Of a DNA stretch of 64,000 nucleotides, positions 28,493 through 36,705 are shown one piece after another. The position numbers and the translations under genes are program-made. Each line of letters starts with the position of its first letter. Positions within the stretch are counted from its first letter, which is position 1. The stretch is from an uncultured Schlesneria sp. GTDB lineage: Bacteria > Planctomycetota > Planctomycetia > Planctomycetales > Planctomycetaceae. Below the pieces are notes generated by a model. That model did not search any database, was not told the origin of the DNA, and saw only the letters and a list, made by a program, of their open reading frames with translations. The DNA lies in NCBI GenBank assembly GCA_903834925.1, contig CAILLA010000138.1, positions 1 to 64,000 on the forward strand. The letters are read 5' to 3'.

Positions 28493-29779
28493 TCACGGAA
28501 TCCAGCGTGGATGATCGGCTCCGAGATCGCTGACTCCACGTGTGATCGTACGCGGATTCTTTCCGTCGCTTTCCATTACCCAGATTGCGGGGGCTTCTCC
28601 TGTGGCGGCTCGGCAAAAGACGATGTGTTTGTTGTCGGGCGACTGGCTTGCGCGGAAGTCCCAGACGTTTTCTGTTTCGGGGGTTAACAGGGTCACGGAA
28701 CCGGTCGTGGGGTCGAGCCGACAGATTTGGGTTCCGCCATGAGCCAGTTCCGGCTTGAAATCTCGATTGAAGTGATCGAGATCGGGCTGGTTCACTCGAT
28801 ATTGCCAGGGAACCTTGGCGTCTTTGGTTCTGCGAGGGAACAGGATGTGGCCACCATGAGTCCACGCGGGGACGTTGGAACCACCTCCACGCGTTTTTTG
28901 ATCGCCATAAGTCGCGGCAAACCACATCGATTGGCCGGATGTCAGCACTCGATGTTCCGAACCGTCAGGACGTCCAATACAGACATCGGCCCAGTCGTGG
29001 CCAGGGTCTTGCTGGTTCAGGCAGTCGACGTACAAAACCCATTTGCCGTCCGGTGACCACTGAGTTCCAAAATAAAGGTGGCCCGGTTGTGCCGCGACGC
29101 GAATTCGGTTTGATCCGTCGATATCGCTGGTCCAGACCTGATATCCCTGTGGGCTGGCCAGGTGAAAGGCAACTCGCTTTCGATCCGGGCTGAGACTCAT
29201 CCCATACGGAAGCCCCTCGCCCGCTTTTGTAAACTCGCGAGCGTCGCTTCCATCCAGACGAACGCTATAGATCTGACCGACCTTGTTTTTGACAACCTGA
29301 ATCAGCAGACGATCATCATCGATCAGCAGTGCCGGTGTCGTGAAGGGGGCGATGCGGTCCTTCGTACAGATTTCGTCAAGCGATCCAGACTCAAGATCAT
29401 ACTGCCACAAATGAGTCGGCGTCTGAGTGTAGTATTCTTCGAACGGACGACCAGGCCCATCGCGGCGTGGTTCCATACTCAACACGACGACGCGCCGTCC
29501 ATCCCCGAAACAGGAACCTGGTTGCCACGTCGCCTGCCCAGGTACGTCGAAGTTCAGGTATTTCGGTTCACTTCCTTCGACATTTGCGATACCGGTCTTT
29601 CCTTGGGAGGTAAAGAAGAATCGAGTTGATGCCGCATGCGCGGAAACTCCATCAGCCCCGAACACGGACGAAAAACAAAGACCCCAGGCTACCACAAGTG
29701 ATTGAATCATCACGCCGCGCCGGCTCAGCGCGTTTGAAGGTTGTCGACTGAGTTGAATATCGTCCTGGTTTTTATCCAT
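28493..29779 (-). CDS. Exported TolB/WD40-like beta-propeller protein
   Basis: A 428-residue protein. The leader contains a twin-arginine pair (LSRRGVMIQSLVVAWGL). The mature part has repeated TolB/PD40 motifs: GMSLSPDRKRVAFH, GTQWSPDGKWVLYVD, RASQSPDNKHIVFC, each with SPD followed by a strand. Such propellers bind protein partners or oligosaccharides in the periplasm. No peptidase or kinase domain is fused. The ATG at 29779 is chosen because the longer frame to 30067 is repeat-derived. The stop is 93 bases from the intergenic repeat at 28346. Confidence 0.75.
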   Translation of the reverse strand: MDKNQDDIQLSRQPSNALSRRGVMIQSLVVAWGLCFSSVFGADGVSAHAASTRFFFTSQGKTGIANVEGSEPKYLNFDVPGQATWQPGSCFGDGRRVVVLSMEPRRDGPGRPFEEYYTQTPTHLWQYDLESGSLDEICTKDRIAPFTTPALLIDDDRLLIQVVKNKVGQIYSVRLDGSDAREFTKAGEGLPYGMSLSPDRKRVAFHLASPQGYQVWTSDIDGSNRIRVAAQPGHLYFGTQWSPDGKWVLYVDCLNQQDPGHDWADVCIGRPDGSEHRVLTSGQSMWFAATYGDQKTRGGGSNVPAWTHGGHILFPRRTKDAKVPWQYRVNQPDLDHFNRDFKPELAHGGTQICRLDPTTGSVTLLTPETENVWDFRASQSPDNKHIVFCRAATGEAPAIWVMESDGKNPRTITRGVSDLGADHPRWIP

Positions 29780-29927
29780 CAGTTTGACCTTCGATTCTGT
29801 GTCAATTGGTTGAGGCGGTTCGCTTTCGTAAGCAAATTCCGTGAGCGATTCTCCCGTTTTCGTCAGGCATAATCTACGCCAGTCGCTATGGAAAACACTC
29901 AAATGAATTTCGTTACAGATACACCTG

Positions 29928-30035
29928 GTGCGGGCTTCGCCCGCAATCCAATCTGGAGAAGAATTTGAACCACGAAAAACACGAAAAAACAGTCGAGGCG
30001 AGCCGGGCGACGTAAGTCCCCGGATTCTTTTCTTC
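29928..30035. repeat. Mosaic palindromic repeat, copy of 25669-25771
   Basis: GCGGGC-TTC-GCCCGC hairpin, a conserved spacer with CACGAAAAACACGAAAAAAC, then AGGCGAGCC with stem CCGGG / CCCGG and the tail ATTCTTTTCTTC. The following 60 bases (GATTCTTCGCGCC, AAACGTTAGTA) are also shared with the copy at 25.7 kb. Confidence 0.75.
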
Positions 30036-30167
30036 AATAGATTCTTCGCGCCCAGCAAAGAAATCAAACGTTAGTAACACAGATCCGCCAGTCGCGGGTT
30101 TGCCCGCAAACCAGCGGCAAGAACAGGCAGGAATAGGAATGGATAGGTCAAAGGCCACGCCGGGACG

Positions 30168-30309
30168 AATTTTGGTCGTGTGCCACTGGCGGCAGCTTTG
30201 GGCCGCCAGTGTTTTCAAACAACCCAAGAGGTTTGAAGAGCACTGGCACACGAAGACGCACGCCAGTGGCACACGAAGACGAATGCCCCCGTCTTCCCGA
30301 CCAAAAATC
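30168..30309. repeat. Composite nested inverted repeat of the GTGCCAC family
   Basis: The left hairpin CACTGGCGGC / GCCGCCAGTG and the right hairpin CACTGGC / GCCAGTG are joined by a linker whose ends pair (TTTTCAAAC / GTTTGAAGA). GTGTGCCACTGG at 30178 pairs with CCAGTGGCACAC ending at 30273, and an outer pair (TTTTGGTCG / CGACCAAAA) extends it. The architecture matches 41363-41460 and 53132-53234, but the stem sequences differ. Confidence 0.75.
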
Positions 30310-30329
30310 CTGTGTTGGATCAAACGGCT

Positions 30330-30475
30330 TTCAGCGACCAAAAGAGGAAGAAAAGAAAGATTGGAACACTAATCTGCACGAATCTACGCTAATCAGGCAA
30401 GTCAAAATTCTTTTGATTTGTCCTGATTCATATTCGTGTGATTCGTCAGATTCGTGGTTCAGAATCTTTTTGGAA
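30330..30475 (+). repeat. Mosaic intergenic repeat with CGCTAATCAG core
   Basis: Contains TCAGCGACCAAAAGAGGAAG, GGAACACTAATCTGCAC, ACGCTAATCAG and AGTCAAAATTCTTTTGAT. The same order occurs at 39412-39510 and, inverted, at 26983-27105. It sits between the propeller gene and the end of the signalling cluster. No gene is seen in 29780-30580. Confidence 0.7.
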
Positions 30476-30580
30476 TTCACGGCAGTTGGCTCATTACAAA
30501 CCTGGTGCCGCTCACGACGCACATACGATCATCGCAAGATCAACGATCACCCTCGTTTATAAATTACAAGAAGGCTCGGT

Positions 30581-31930
30581 TCACGTCGATTGGCGGAAGG
30601 CTTGTTGGTCAATCTTTCGATCTTTGATCACAGAATAGATCGCTGCACGCGTTAGCCCCGACAGACGCGATGCCTCAGCGACGTTTCCGGCGGTCTTGTT
30701 CAGCAGCCAGCAGATATAGATGAAACGCGGAACGTCGGAGATTTCCTTCCAACTGCAAATTTTCCCTTCATCATCGCTTTGAATCAGCGACGATTCAAAG
30801 AACGGAATCGTTGTAATCCAGTTTGAGGGGGACGCGGCCTGTGAATTATGATCAATCGCCTCCGCCAGCGCCATCAGGTTCGGCCAGGTCAACGCTGAAG
30901 TGAGTTTTGAAAGGAGTTGCGTAACGCCGAATACGTCGTTCACGCAACTCGCACCCGATGATTTCACAATTCGATTCACCCATTCGTCGCCATCGCAAAT
31001 CGCTTGCGGCGAATCGGGAATCTCAATTTCGTGCAGTGGATAATCGGAACCGATCGAACGCCGCCATCGCGTTTTGAATTCCCCCTTCGATGTTGCGGCA
31101 AATGAGATTCGAACGCGGAGTTCAAGATCACGATCAGAACCGACGCGACGGAACCGCTTTTGTCGCAGCGCTCCGGCAAGAAACTCAAGCGAACTCGAAT
31201 CCAGTTCTTGCGATTGATGAATCAGCAAATTATCAGGCGACTGCGAATCAAATAAACCTCGGGTGACAACCGGGTTGCCAATCCCTCTCCCGATACACTC
31301 ACCGGAAAGAAGTCGGACCACTGACTCGGACGAGGAACTTATGCGAGCAGCGTCAATTTCACGAATTGGGCGTTGTCCAACGACTTCACGTAATTGCCAT
31401 TCTGCATACTCGCGAGCCATCACATCGTCTTTTGCAATCACGAGGATTTCCGATTGATCGACGGGTTTTGTGGGCAGAAAATCGCGTACGACGCCCCAAA
31501 TCAAATGTTGCGGTGACGTTGGCAATTTCTCGCTTGATGCGGCTGCCGTCTCGGCATTGGCACGATGAGCCAGTCCCCTTTCAATTGCGTTTCGAATGTG
31601 TGACGTATCATGACTTTTTTCGACGAAATGATCCGCCCTGGCTGCCGTACATTCCGCGTCGGATGTGCGATGTGCTGAATAGACAATTTTCACCGTTTCT
31701 GGAGAGACTTCATCGGCATATTCCAGAACCATTCGTCCGTCACCATCGGATAGAATCCAATCCAAAACAATGACGTCAAATCGGTCGACAGAAATTTCAT
31801 AGATCGCTTCTTGGACTGATCGAGCGATTCGAGTGTGAAGCAGATATTTCGCGAGGTATTCGCGCAAAGCGTCGCCCAGGCGTTCGTCGTCGTCAACGAT
31901 GAGCACTCGACCTCGTGGTGAAACGTGCAT
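30581..31930 (-). CDS. NtrC-like response regulator with degenerate AAA+ core and Fis-type HTH
   Basis: A 449-residue protein. REC domain at 8-122 with the acidic pocket D13/D14, phospho-acceptor D57 (VIVLDW), S85 and K105. Residues about 160-300 align by pattern with the sigma-54 AAA+ domain (SSSLEFLAGALRQKRFRRVG, then LELRVRISFAAT, and LTWPNLMALAEAID at the WPGNVREL position). However, no Walker A, no Walker B acid pair and no GAFTGA loop are present (GLFDSQSPDN stands in their place). A Fis-type HTH closes the protein (GNVAEASRLSGLTRAAIYSV, about 415-435). It should bind DNA under phosphorylation control but cannot remodel sigma-54 holoenzyme. It is the last gene of the signalling cluster, 157 bases after its neighbour. 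Confidence 0.8.
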   Translation of the reverse strand: MHVSPRGRVLIVDDDERLGDALREYLAKYLLHTRIARSVQEAIYEISVDRFDVIVLDWILSDGDGRMVLEYADEVSPETVKIVYSAHRTSDAECTAARADHFVEKSHDTSHIRNAIERGLAHRANAETAAASSEKLPTSPQHLIWGVVRDFLPTKPVDQSEILVIAKDDVMAREYAEWQLREVVGQRPIREIDAARISSSSESVVRLLSGECIGRGIGNPVVTRGLFDSQSPDNLLIHQSQELDSSSLEFLAGALRQKRFRRVGSDRDLELRVRISFAATSKGEFKTRWRRSIGSDYPLHEIEIPDSPQAICDGDEWVNRIVKSSGASCVNDVFGVTQLLSKLTSALTWPNLMALAEAIDHNSQAASPSNWITTIPFFESSLIQSDDEGKICSWKEISDVPRFIYICWLLNKTAGNVAEASRLSGLTRAAIYSVIKDRKIDQQAFRQST

Positions 31931-32087
31931 GGATGTTTTGCCTACTTGTTTTTTACATCAAAAGTGTTGTGTTGGAATGCCACTGACGAGCAACGTCTCG
32001 CGCCAGCATTGTGTGAGACGGAACTCAAAGACGTAGACACGGTGAATCAGAATCCCGTTGCCCCAAGTTCCGGGTTGGGCTGAACAA

Positions 32088-33107
32088 TTACGGATGATAA
32101 AAAGTGATTTCAACAGGTGCCGATAAATGCGTTAGTCCGCATGTTTCGACGCGGCATTTACCTGCCGCAAATCGGTCAAACCACCGGCGTCGACGCGTAG
32201 TCAACCACTCCCGAACAACGGCAATTTCATGGGGCTTTGCCCGGAGTGCCATTTGGAACCCGATATCCCCGGTTCGACCGACAATCGCGGGAATCCCTGG
32301 ACTGCGTTGCCCAAAAAGCCCTGAAACCAATAACCCTGGGACCACGGCCGCCCCGAACGGACATTGTTCAAAACCAGCCTTCCATTCACCGTCGACTTCT
32401 CCAACCGTCTTTTCGAACGCTTCAATGGCGTTTTTCACACCTTCCTGCTCTGGGGATGTGTCATGAAATGACGCCCACATTGACTGATCATGCATCGAAT
32501 GGACCCTGCCACCCGACGCTTCGATAGACGATTCAAAGAATTTGGCACCAAGCGCAATGGCAGCAAAGTCCATATTGCGCAGGTCATATTTTGGAAGATC
32601 AGCTGGCGTTATTTCTGGAAGACGAAACCGAGCGGCAAGGATTGCACCACGTGTTCGCGAAAGGCTCAGCGACCGCAGTTCTCGCACCTCGTCATTGGCG
32701 CGATTTCCGAACTGCTTGACTTGAATGGAAAGGTGGATTGCCTCAATCAATTTCGCTCGAAACTGTTTTGACGCCGACTTCTCCAAAAAAATGACGGGGC
32801 CCAATCTTTCGGGCAGTCCATCGTATGATTTCGGCGGAAATGCCGAAAATGCGATGACGGGCATTCTCGGTGCCATACGCGTTGCTAATTCCAGGCCACC
32901 CGGTTTTCCATCGGCCATCATTAAGTCACAAACGAAAACATCGAGCGTCGAGGCATGGGCTTCCAACAGTGCTTCAGCCTCCTCGACATTCTTCGCCGTC
33001 AGAATTTCAATCTTGTTTTCAAACGATTTCTGAACAAAATCGACGACGCCATTGAGAAACTTCTCGTCGTCATCAAGGATCAAGATTTGAGCAATATCCA
33101 GGATCAT
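32088..33107 (-). CDS. Response regulator with degenerate class III nucleotidyl cyclase-like domain
   Basis: A 339-residue protein. REC domain at 7-128 with D12-D14, phospho-acceptor D61 (VFVCDLMM), S88 and K110. Residues about 155-300 follow the class III cyclase pattern: AILAARF at the first metal-Asp strand, a helix, SGGRVHSMHDQSMWASF at the second metal-Asp hairpin, a helix (AIEAFEKTV), GAAVVPGLLVSGLFG for the VSGLVG strand and VGRTGDIGFQMALRA for the nucleotide-binding helix. D207 at the second metal position is kept. The first metal Asp is replaced (ARFRLPE), so catalysis is unlikely and a ligand-binding or scaffold role is more plausible. GGAG lies 8 bases before the ATG. It follows the REC-kinase gene by 36 bases. 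Confidence 0.7.
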   Translation of the reverse strand: MILDIAQILILDDDEKFLNGVVDFVQKSFENKIEILTAKNVEEAEALLEAHASTLDVFVCDLMMADGKPGGLELATRMAPRMPVIAFSAFPPKSYDGLPERLGPVIFLEKSASKQFRAKLIEAIHLSIQVKQFGNRANDEVRELRSLSLSRTRGAILAARFRLPEITPADLPKYDLRNMDFAAIALGAKFFESSIEASGGRVHSMHDQSMWASFHDTSPEQEGVKNAIEAFEKTVGEVDGEWKAGFEQCPFGAAVVPGLLVSGLFGQRSPGIPAIVGRTGDIGFQMALRAKPHEIAVVREWLTTRRRRWFDRFAAGKCRVETCGLTHLSAPVEITFYHP

Positions 33108-33143
33108 TTTGCATCTCCAGTTGAAACGTACGATTAACGGATC

Positions 33144-34268
33144 TCATTTTTCTAATGGAAAAGTCATTTCAACGACCGCTCCATTTGGTTTGCGGTTAAA
33201 GTAACGCATCGATCCACCGCATCGCTCGACGACGACCTTGACGAAATAAAGTCCCATGCCAAAGTTCTTCGAAGGCGACGAGTCTCCACTTCCCTTCTTG
33301 CCCGTTACGAATGGCAGATGAGCACGCTCTAGCAATTCCGACGGAAAACCGGGGCCATTATCAGACACGCGAAGTGAAGCGAACTGCCCCTGTAGTTCTG
33401 CCGACAGTTCGATTTCCCCTTCGCTTTGGCCAATCGCCTCCATCGAATTATGAAAAAGCGTTTCAAAGACCTGCGGGAGCAGATCCTGAATACAAAGCAC
33501 ATTCAGATCATTGGGGACGGAGTTTTTCAATTCCACAAACAACTTTGAGCGTGCCATATGCCTTTGTGCAATCTTGAACCCTTCGTTTGCGGCGTTAACA
33601 ACAAGAGTCGCCTTAAAAAGCAATGAATTCTCTGATTCCAGCCGCCAGACATCATGCAAGCTGTTGACGCACAATTCCGTTAAGTCAATTGATTTTCGCA
33701 GACTAACTCCTGCCCGCTTGGCTTCACCCAAATCGGCTGCGTTCTCAATGATGTCGATATCAAAACCACAGCTTGCTAGCCGATTTTTTAATTGATGATT
33801 CACGCCTTGTGCAAGATTTCGAGTGGCATCTAGTCGCTCACTTATGAGCCGTCTTTCGTTTTCAGTCTTTTTTTCGTTTTCCTTAGCCTGTTGTAATTCA
33901 CGCCACTGCATTAACGCGGTTCTTACGACTTCAAAGACCTGCTCGAAACGCGGGCCTTTCATCACCATCGACCATGCTCCTTTTTTTAGGGCCTTGACAG
34001 CGGTGTCGACATCGCCAAATGCGGTAAAAAACACAACACAAGTTTGCGACCGGGTCTTCAAAATCGCTTCGAGAGTCCAAAAACCATCCCGTTTTGGCAT
34101 ACGCATATCTAGTAGGACAACGTCGAAAGGAGTTGTCTCGATCACCTTAACAGCGCTTTCCCCATCAAAAACGGCCTCCGCCGTCCACCCTTCCTGGCAG
34201 AATAGTCTTTTATAGGTTTTTGCCAGATCGACTTCGTCGTCTACAATCAGAATTGTTGGAGAGTCCAT
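33144..34268 (-). CDS. Receiver-histidine kinase hybrid (REC-HK)
   Basis: A 374-residue protein. The N-terminal REC domain has D10/D11, phospho-acceptor D54 (VVLLDMRMP), T82 and K104 (MKG, without the usual proline). A coiled-coil helix (about 120-150) leads to a dimerisation helix with H158 in GVNHQLKNRLA, where the residue after His is Gln rather than Glu/Asp. An HATPase_c domain follows, with N box HNSMEAI, DNGPGFPSEL and a G2 box of the form NFGMGLYFVK. It has no transmembrane segment, so it is a soluble kinase controlled by phosphotransfer to its own receiver. It starts 8 bases after the upstream kinase gene. Confidence 0.85.
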   Translation of the reverse strand: MDSPTILIVDDEVDLAKTYKRLFCQEGWTAEAVFDGESAVKVIETTPFDVVLLDMRMPKRDGFWTLEAILKTRSQTCVVFFTAFGDVDTAVKALKKGAWSMVMKGPRFEQVFEVVRTALMQWRELQQAKENEKKTENERRLISERLDATRNLAQGVNHQLKNRLASCGFDIDIIENAADLGEAKRAGVSLRKSIDLTELCVNSLHDVWRLESENSLLFKATLVVNAANEGFKIAQRHMARSKLFVELKNSVPNDLNVLCIQDLLPQVFETLFHNSMEAIGQSEGEIELSAELQGQFASLRVSDNGPGFPSELLERAHLPFVTGKKGSGDSSPSKNFGMGLYFVKVVVERCGGSMRYFNRKPNGAVVEMTFPLEK

Positions 34269-34276
34269 TTCTTGAA

Positions 34277-36700
34277 TTATCCTTCGTACGGACTTACCGC
34301 GATGGGAAAAACTGCCGTCATTGATGTGCCTTTACCTTCGACGCTCCTCGCCCTTAACTCTGCCCCAGCTGCCGCCAAGACCTTCCTGCAGAGATATAGA
34401 CCCAAACCACTTCCACCTGCAGGCAGCGGTTCAAATGGACTGAACGAAAACAAGCCTTCCAAGGTTTCCTGCGACATCCCAACACCGGTGTCGGTGATTT
34501 CAAAATTAACATATCTTGTATCTAGTGTGGCATTCAGGCTGACGCTGAGCGTACCTCCATTTGGCATTGCCTTAGCGGCGTTCCAAAATAAGTCAGACAA
34601 AGCCATACGAAGCGCGTCAGGAGGCCCATTAATCAAGGGCAGTGACGGAGCGATCGAGGTATTCACTGAGATCTGCCGAAACTCTAAGTCTTCTCGAATG
34701 ATCGCAACAAGGTCTTCGATTATCGGTCCCAATTTCAGCGTTTGTGAAAGCGTACCATGCGGTCTTGCCCACTCGATCAGCAGCTCAAGTGTTTTTAAAG
34801 ATCGTTGAGTCGCGTTCTCAATTGTCCTTATTGCTTCAAGAACATCAGTTCGTGGAACATCTAAGTAGTCCTTGTCGCATTGGCGGCGGACTAAATCTAG
34901 CGACGCCTGAATCGTTGCAAGGGGATTTCTCATACCGTGAGCAACACCTGCGGACAGAAGTGCTAAATCGTGCAGCTTGGCTTGTTGTATAAGAGCAGCT
35001 TCTATTCGCTGACTTTCATCGAGCTTCGCTAACGCAATTGAAACGCGTTTGGCGACTGCACCCAAATACCGCTCGTCAATTTCATCAAGATTAATTTCTA
35101 CGTTACAACGAAGAAATAGAACCCCAATTACTTTGTCACCGCAAAAAATCGGTTCAACAACAACCGATTTTGCGTATTTAAGAAACCGCTTCCAAATATC
35201 ATTGTCAAGTGTGTCGTAGTATTCACGAAACGACAGATCGCTCCACACATCTCTGACAAAAACCATTTTTCCTGTTTCAAGACATGTGTTACACATTCCG
35301 GTTTGTCGCGAATGTGTAACATTTCTCAAGTCGTCATCGCCGTCGTCGATAACGCAGACCGCTTTTAAAATGTCGAACTGATTATTCCGCACAAAAACGA
35401 CGCCAGCGTCTGCCTGCACCATCTTTGCAAGTGTTTTACCCATTATTCGAAAGACTACCGGCAATCCGCTGCCGTCCGTGAGCGGGCAATCAATGTCGTT
35501 CAATGCAGTTGCCCATTCTTCTCGACGGTTGCTTGCACGAAGCTCAAGCACGAATTGGAGTGCATCGGCAAATAGCGCACTTAAATGCGACATTAACTCT
35601 ATATCTTCAATATTTAAATGATAACGTGATTTCTTATCATCGGCAGAAATCAGGCCAACTAAACCTGCGGCAGATACAAGTGGAATTTGAATTTGTGTCG
35701 TTACGCCTGTTTTATCCAACTCCTCAAAGCAGGGGTCGTTCTTAAAATCATCAAGCGTAAGCAAAAACGGACGTCGCTCGCCAAGCGCCCGTCTTGCCTG
35801 AGGGTCACGTATGGGAAAGGGACGGCCGCGCATTACGAAATCTGACGGCATGCCTCTAGAGGTGAATCCTGCCATTGTTTCCACGGTGCCAAGGTAAACT
35901 CGAACTCTCGCATAGCCGAATCGCTCGTGTAACCAAGTGGCGACAAATTCAACTAGCTCCTCCCGGGTGGAGGTTCTAACAACAGTAAATAGTTTTTGGC
36001 GGAATTCGTCTAACAATTTGCGTTTTGTTACATCAATGGCAGTCGTGACAATGAATTCCCGGCCAGTTTTGCTACGAGCGATCGATTTGTTACTCCAGAC
36101 TGTGCGATTCCCTTCCGTTGATTCGATCCAGATTCCATTGGGAGGTGAATCTTCAACTTGCGTTTTTGTTTCGCGGCTTGTCCAATGTTTTCTTGCTGAA
36201 TTTTCAAGTTCGATGACGCTATCACTTTTACAGACGGTGACCTCAACGTTCATTGCGTCAAGTACTGCTTGCAGCATTTCAATTTCTCCGTCAGTCGCGA
36301 GTTTGCTCTGGCGGAGGGAGTGCATCAGCACGAGAGAGTCGATTGCCGCCATCAAATCCTGCGTCTGATAGGGCTTACGCATGAAGAGCGTTGCTCCAGC
36401 TAGAAATGCATCTTGCGCTTTGTCTTCATCATGTCCGGTAAAGACAAGCACCGGAAGGATTGGCTGTCGGCGACGAATCGCACGAAGAGTTTCGAGGCCA
36501 CTTAATCTATTTGCTCCAAGGGACAAGTCGATTGCGCACGCTTTCACTGTTGCCGTGTGCTTCTCAAGTAAGCGAACAATATCGTCGCCACGGTCTGTGT
36601 CAACGCAATGGTATCCTCGCAACTCTAAAAGCCCAGAGAGCGCTTTTCGTTGCGAATCGGAATCGTCGACAATAATGACAGTGTTTTTCTGTTTTGCCAT
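34277..36700 (-). CDS. Hybrid sensor kinase REC-PAS-GAF-GAF-HisKA-HATPase
   Basis: An 807-residue soluble protein. REC at 7-125 (D12/D13, D58, T88, K109). A PAS-like segment covers about 140-225 (MLQAVLDAMNVEVTV, ending FIVTTAIDVTKRK). GAF 1 covers about 235-385 (TTQIQIPLVSAAGLVGLISAD) and GAF 2 about 410-560 (SVVVEPIFCGDKVIGVLFL), the latter with a CNTC pair at 470-473 that could bind metal or sense redox. HisKA has H588 in GVAHGMRNPLATI; the usual acidic residue after His is Gly. The HATPase domain has DTGVGMSQETLEG and GSGLGLYLCRK. It starts only 5 bases after the stop of the S1-REC kinase, so both are co-translated. Confidence 0.85.
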   Translation of the reverse strand: MAKQKNTVIIVDDSDSQRKALSGLLELRGYHCVDTDRGDDIVRLLEKHTATVKACAIDLSLGANRLSGLETLRAIRRRQPILPVLVFTGHDEDKAQDAFLAGATLFMRKPYQTQDLMAAIDSLVLMHSLRQSKLATDGEIEMLQAVLDAMNVEVTVCKSDSVIELENSARKHWTSRETKTQVEDSPPNGIWIESTEGNRTVWSNKSIARSKTGREFIVTTAIDVTKRKLLDEFRQKLFTVVRTSTREELVEFVATWLHERFGYARVRVYLGTVETMAGFTSRGMPSDFVMRGRPFPIRDPQARRALGERRPFLLTLDDFKNDPCFEELDKTGVTTQIQIPLVSAAGLVGLISADDKKSRYHLNIEDIELMSHLSALFADALQFVLELRASNRREEWATALNDIDCPLTDGSGLPVVFRIMGKTLAKMVQADAGVVFVRNNQFDILKAVCVIDDGDDDLRNVTHSRQTGMCNTCLETGKMVFVRDVWSDLSFREYYDTLDNDIWKRFLKYAKSVVVEPIFCGDKVIGVLFLRCNVEINLDEIDERYLGAVAKRVSIALAKLDESQRIEAALIQQAKLHDLALLSAGVAHGMRNPLATIQASLDLVRRQCDKDYLDVPRTDVLEAIRTIENATQRSLKTLELLIEWARPHGTLSQTLKLGPIIEDLVAIIREDLEFRQISVNTSIAPSLPLINGPPDALRMALSDLFWNAAKAMPNGGTLSVSLNATLDTRYVNFEITDTGVGMSQETLEGLFSFSPFEPLPAGGSGLGLYLCRKVLAAAGAELRARSVEGKGTSMTAVFPIAVSPYEG

Positions 36701-36705
36701 TTCAG

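Noticed and set aside
30581-31930. Initial reading as an active sigma-54-dependent NtrC activator
   Set aside because: Walker A, Walker B and GAFTGA motifs are all missing, so only the outline of the family remains.
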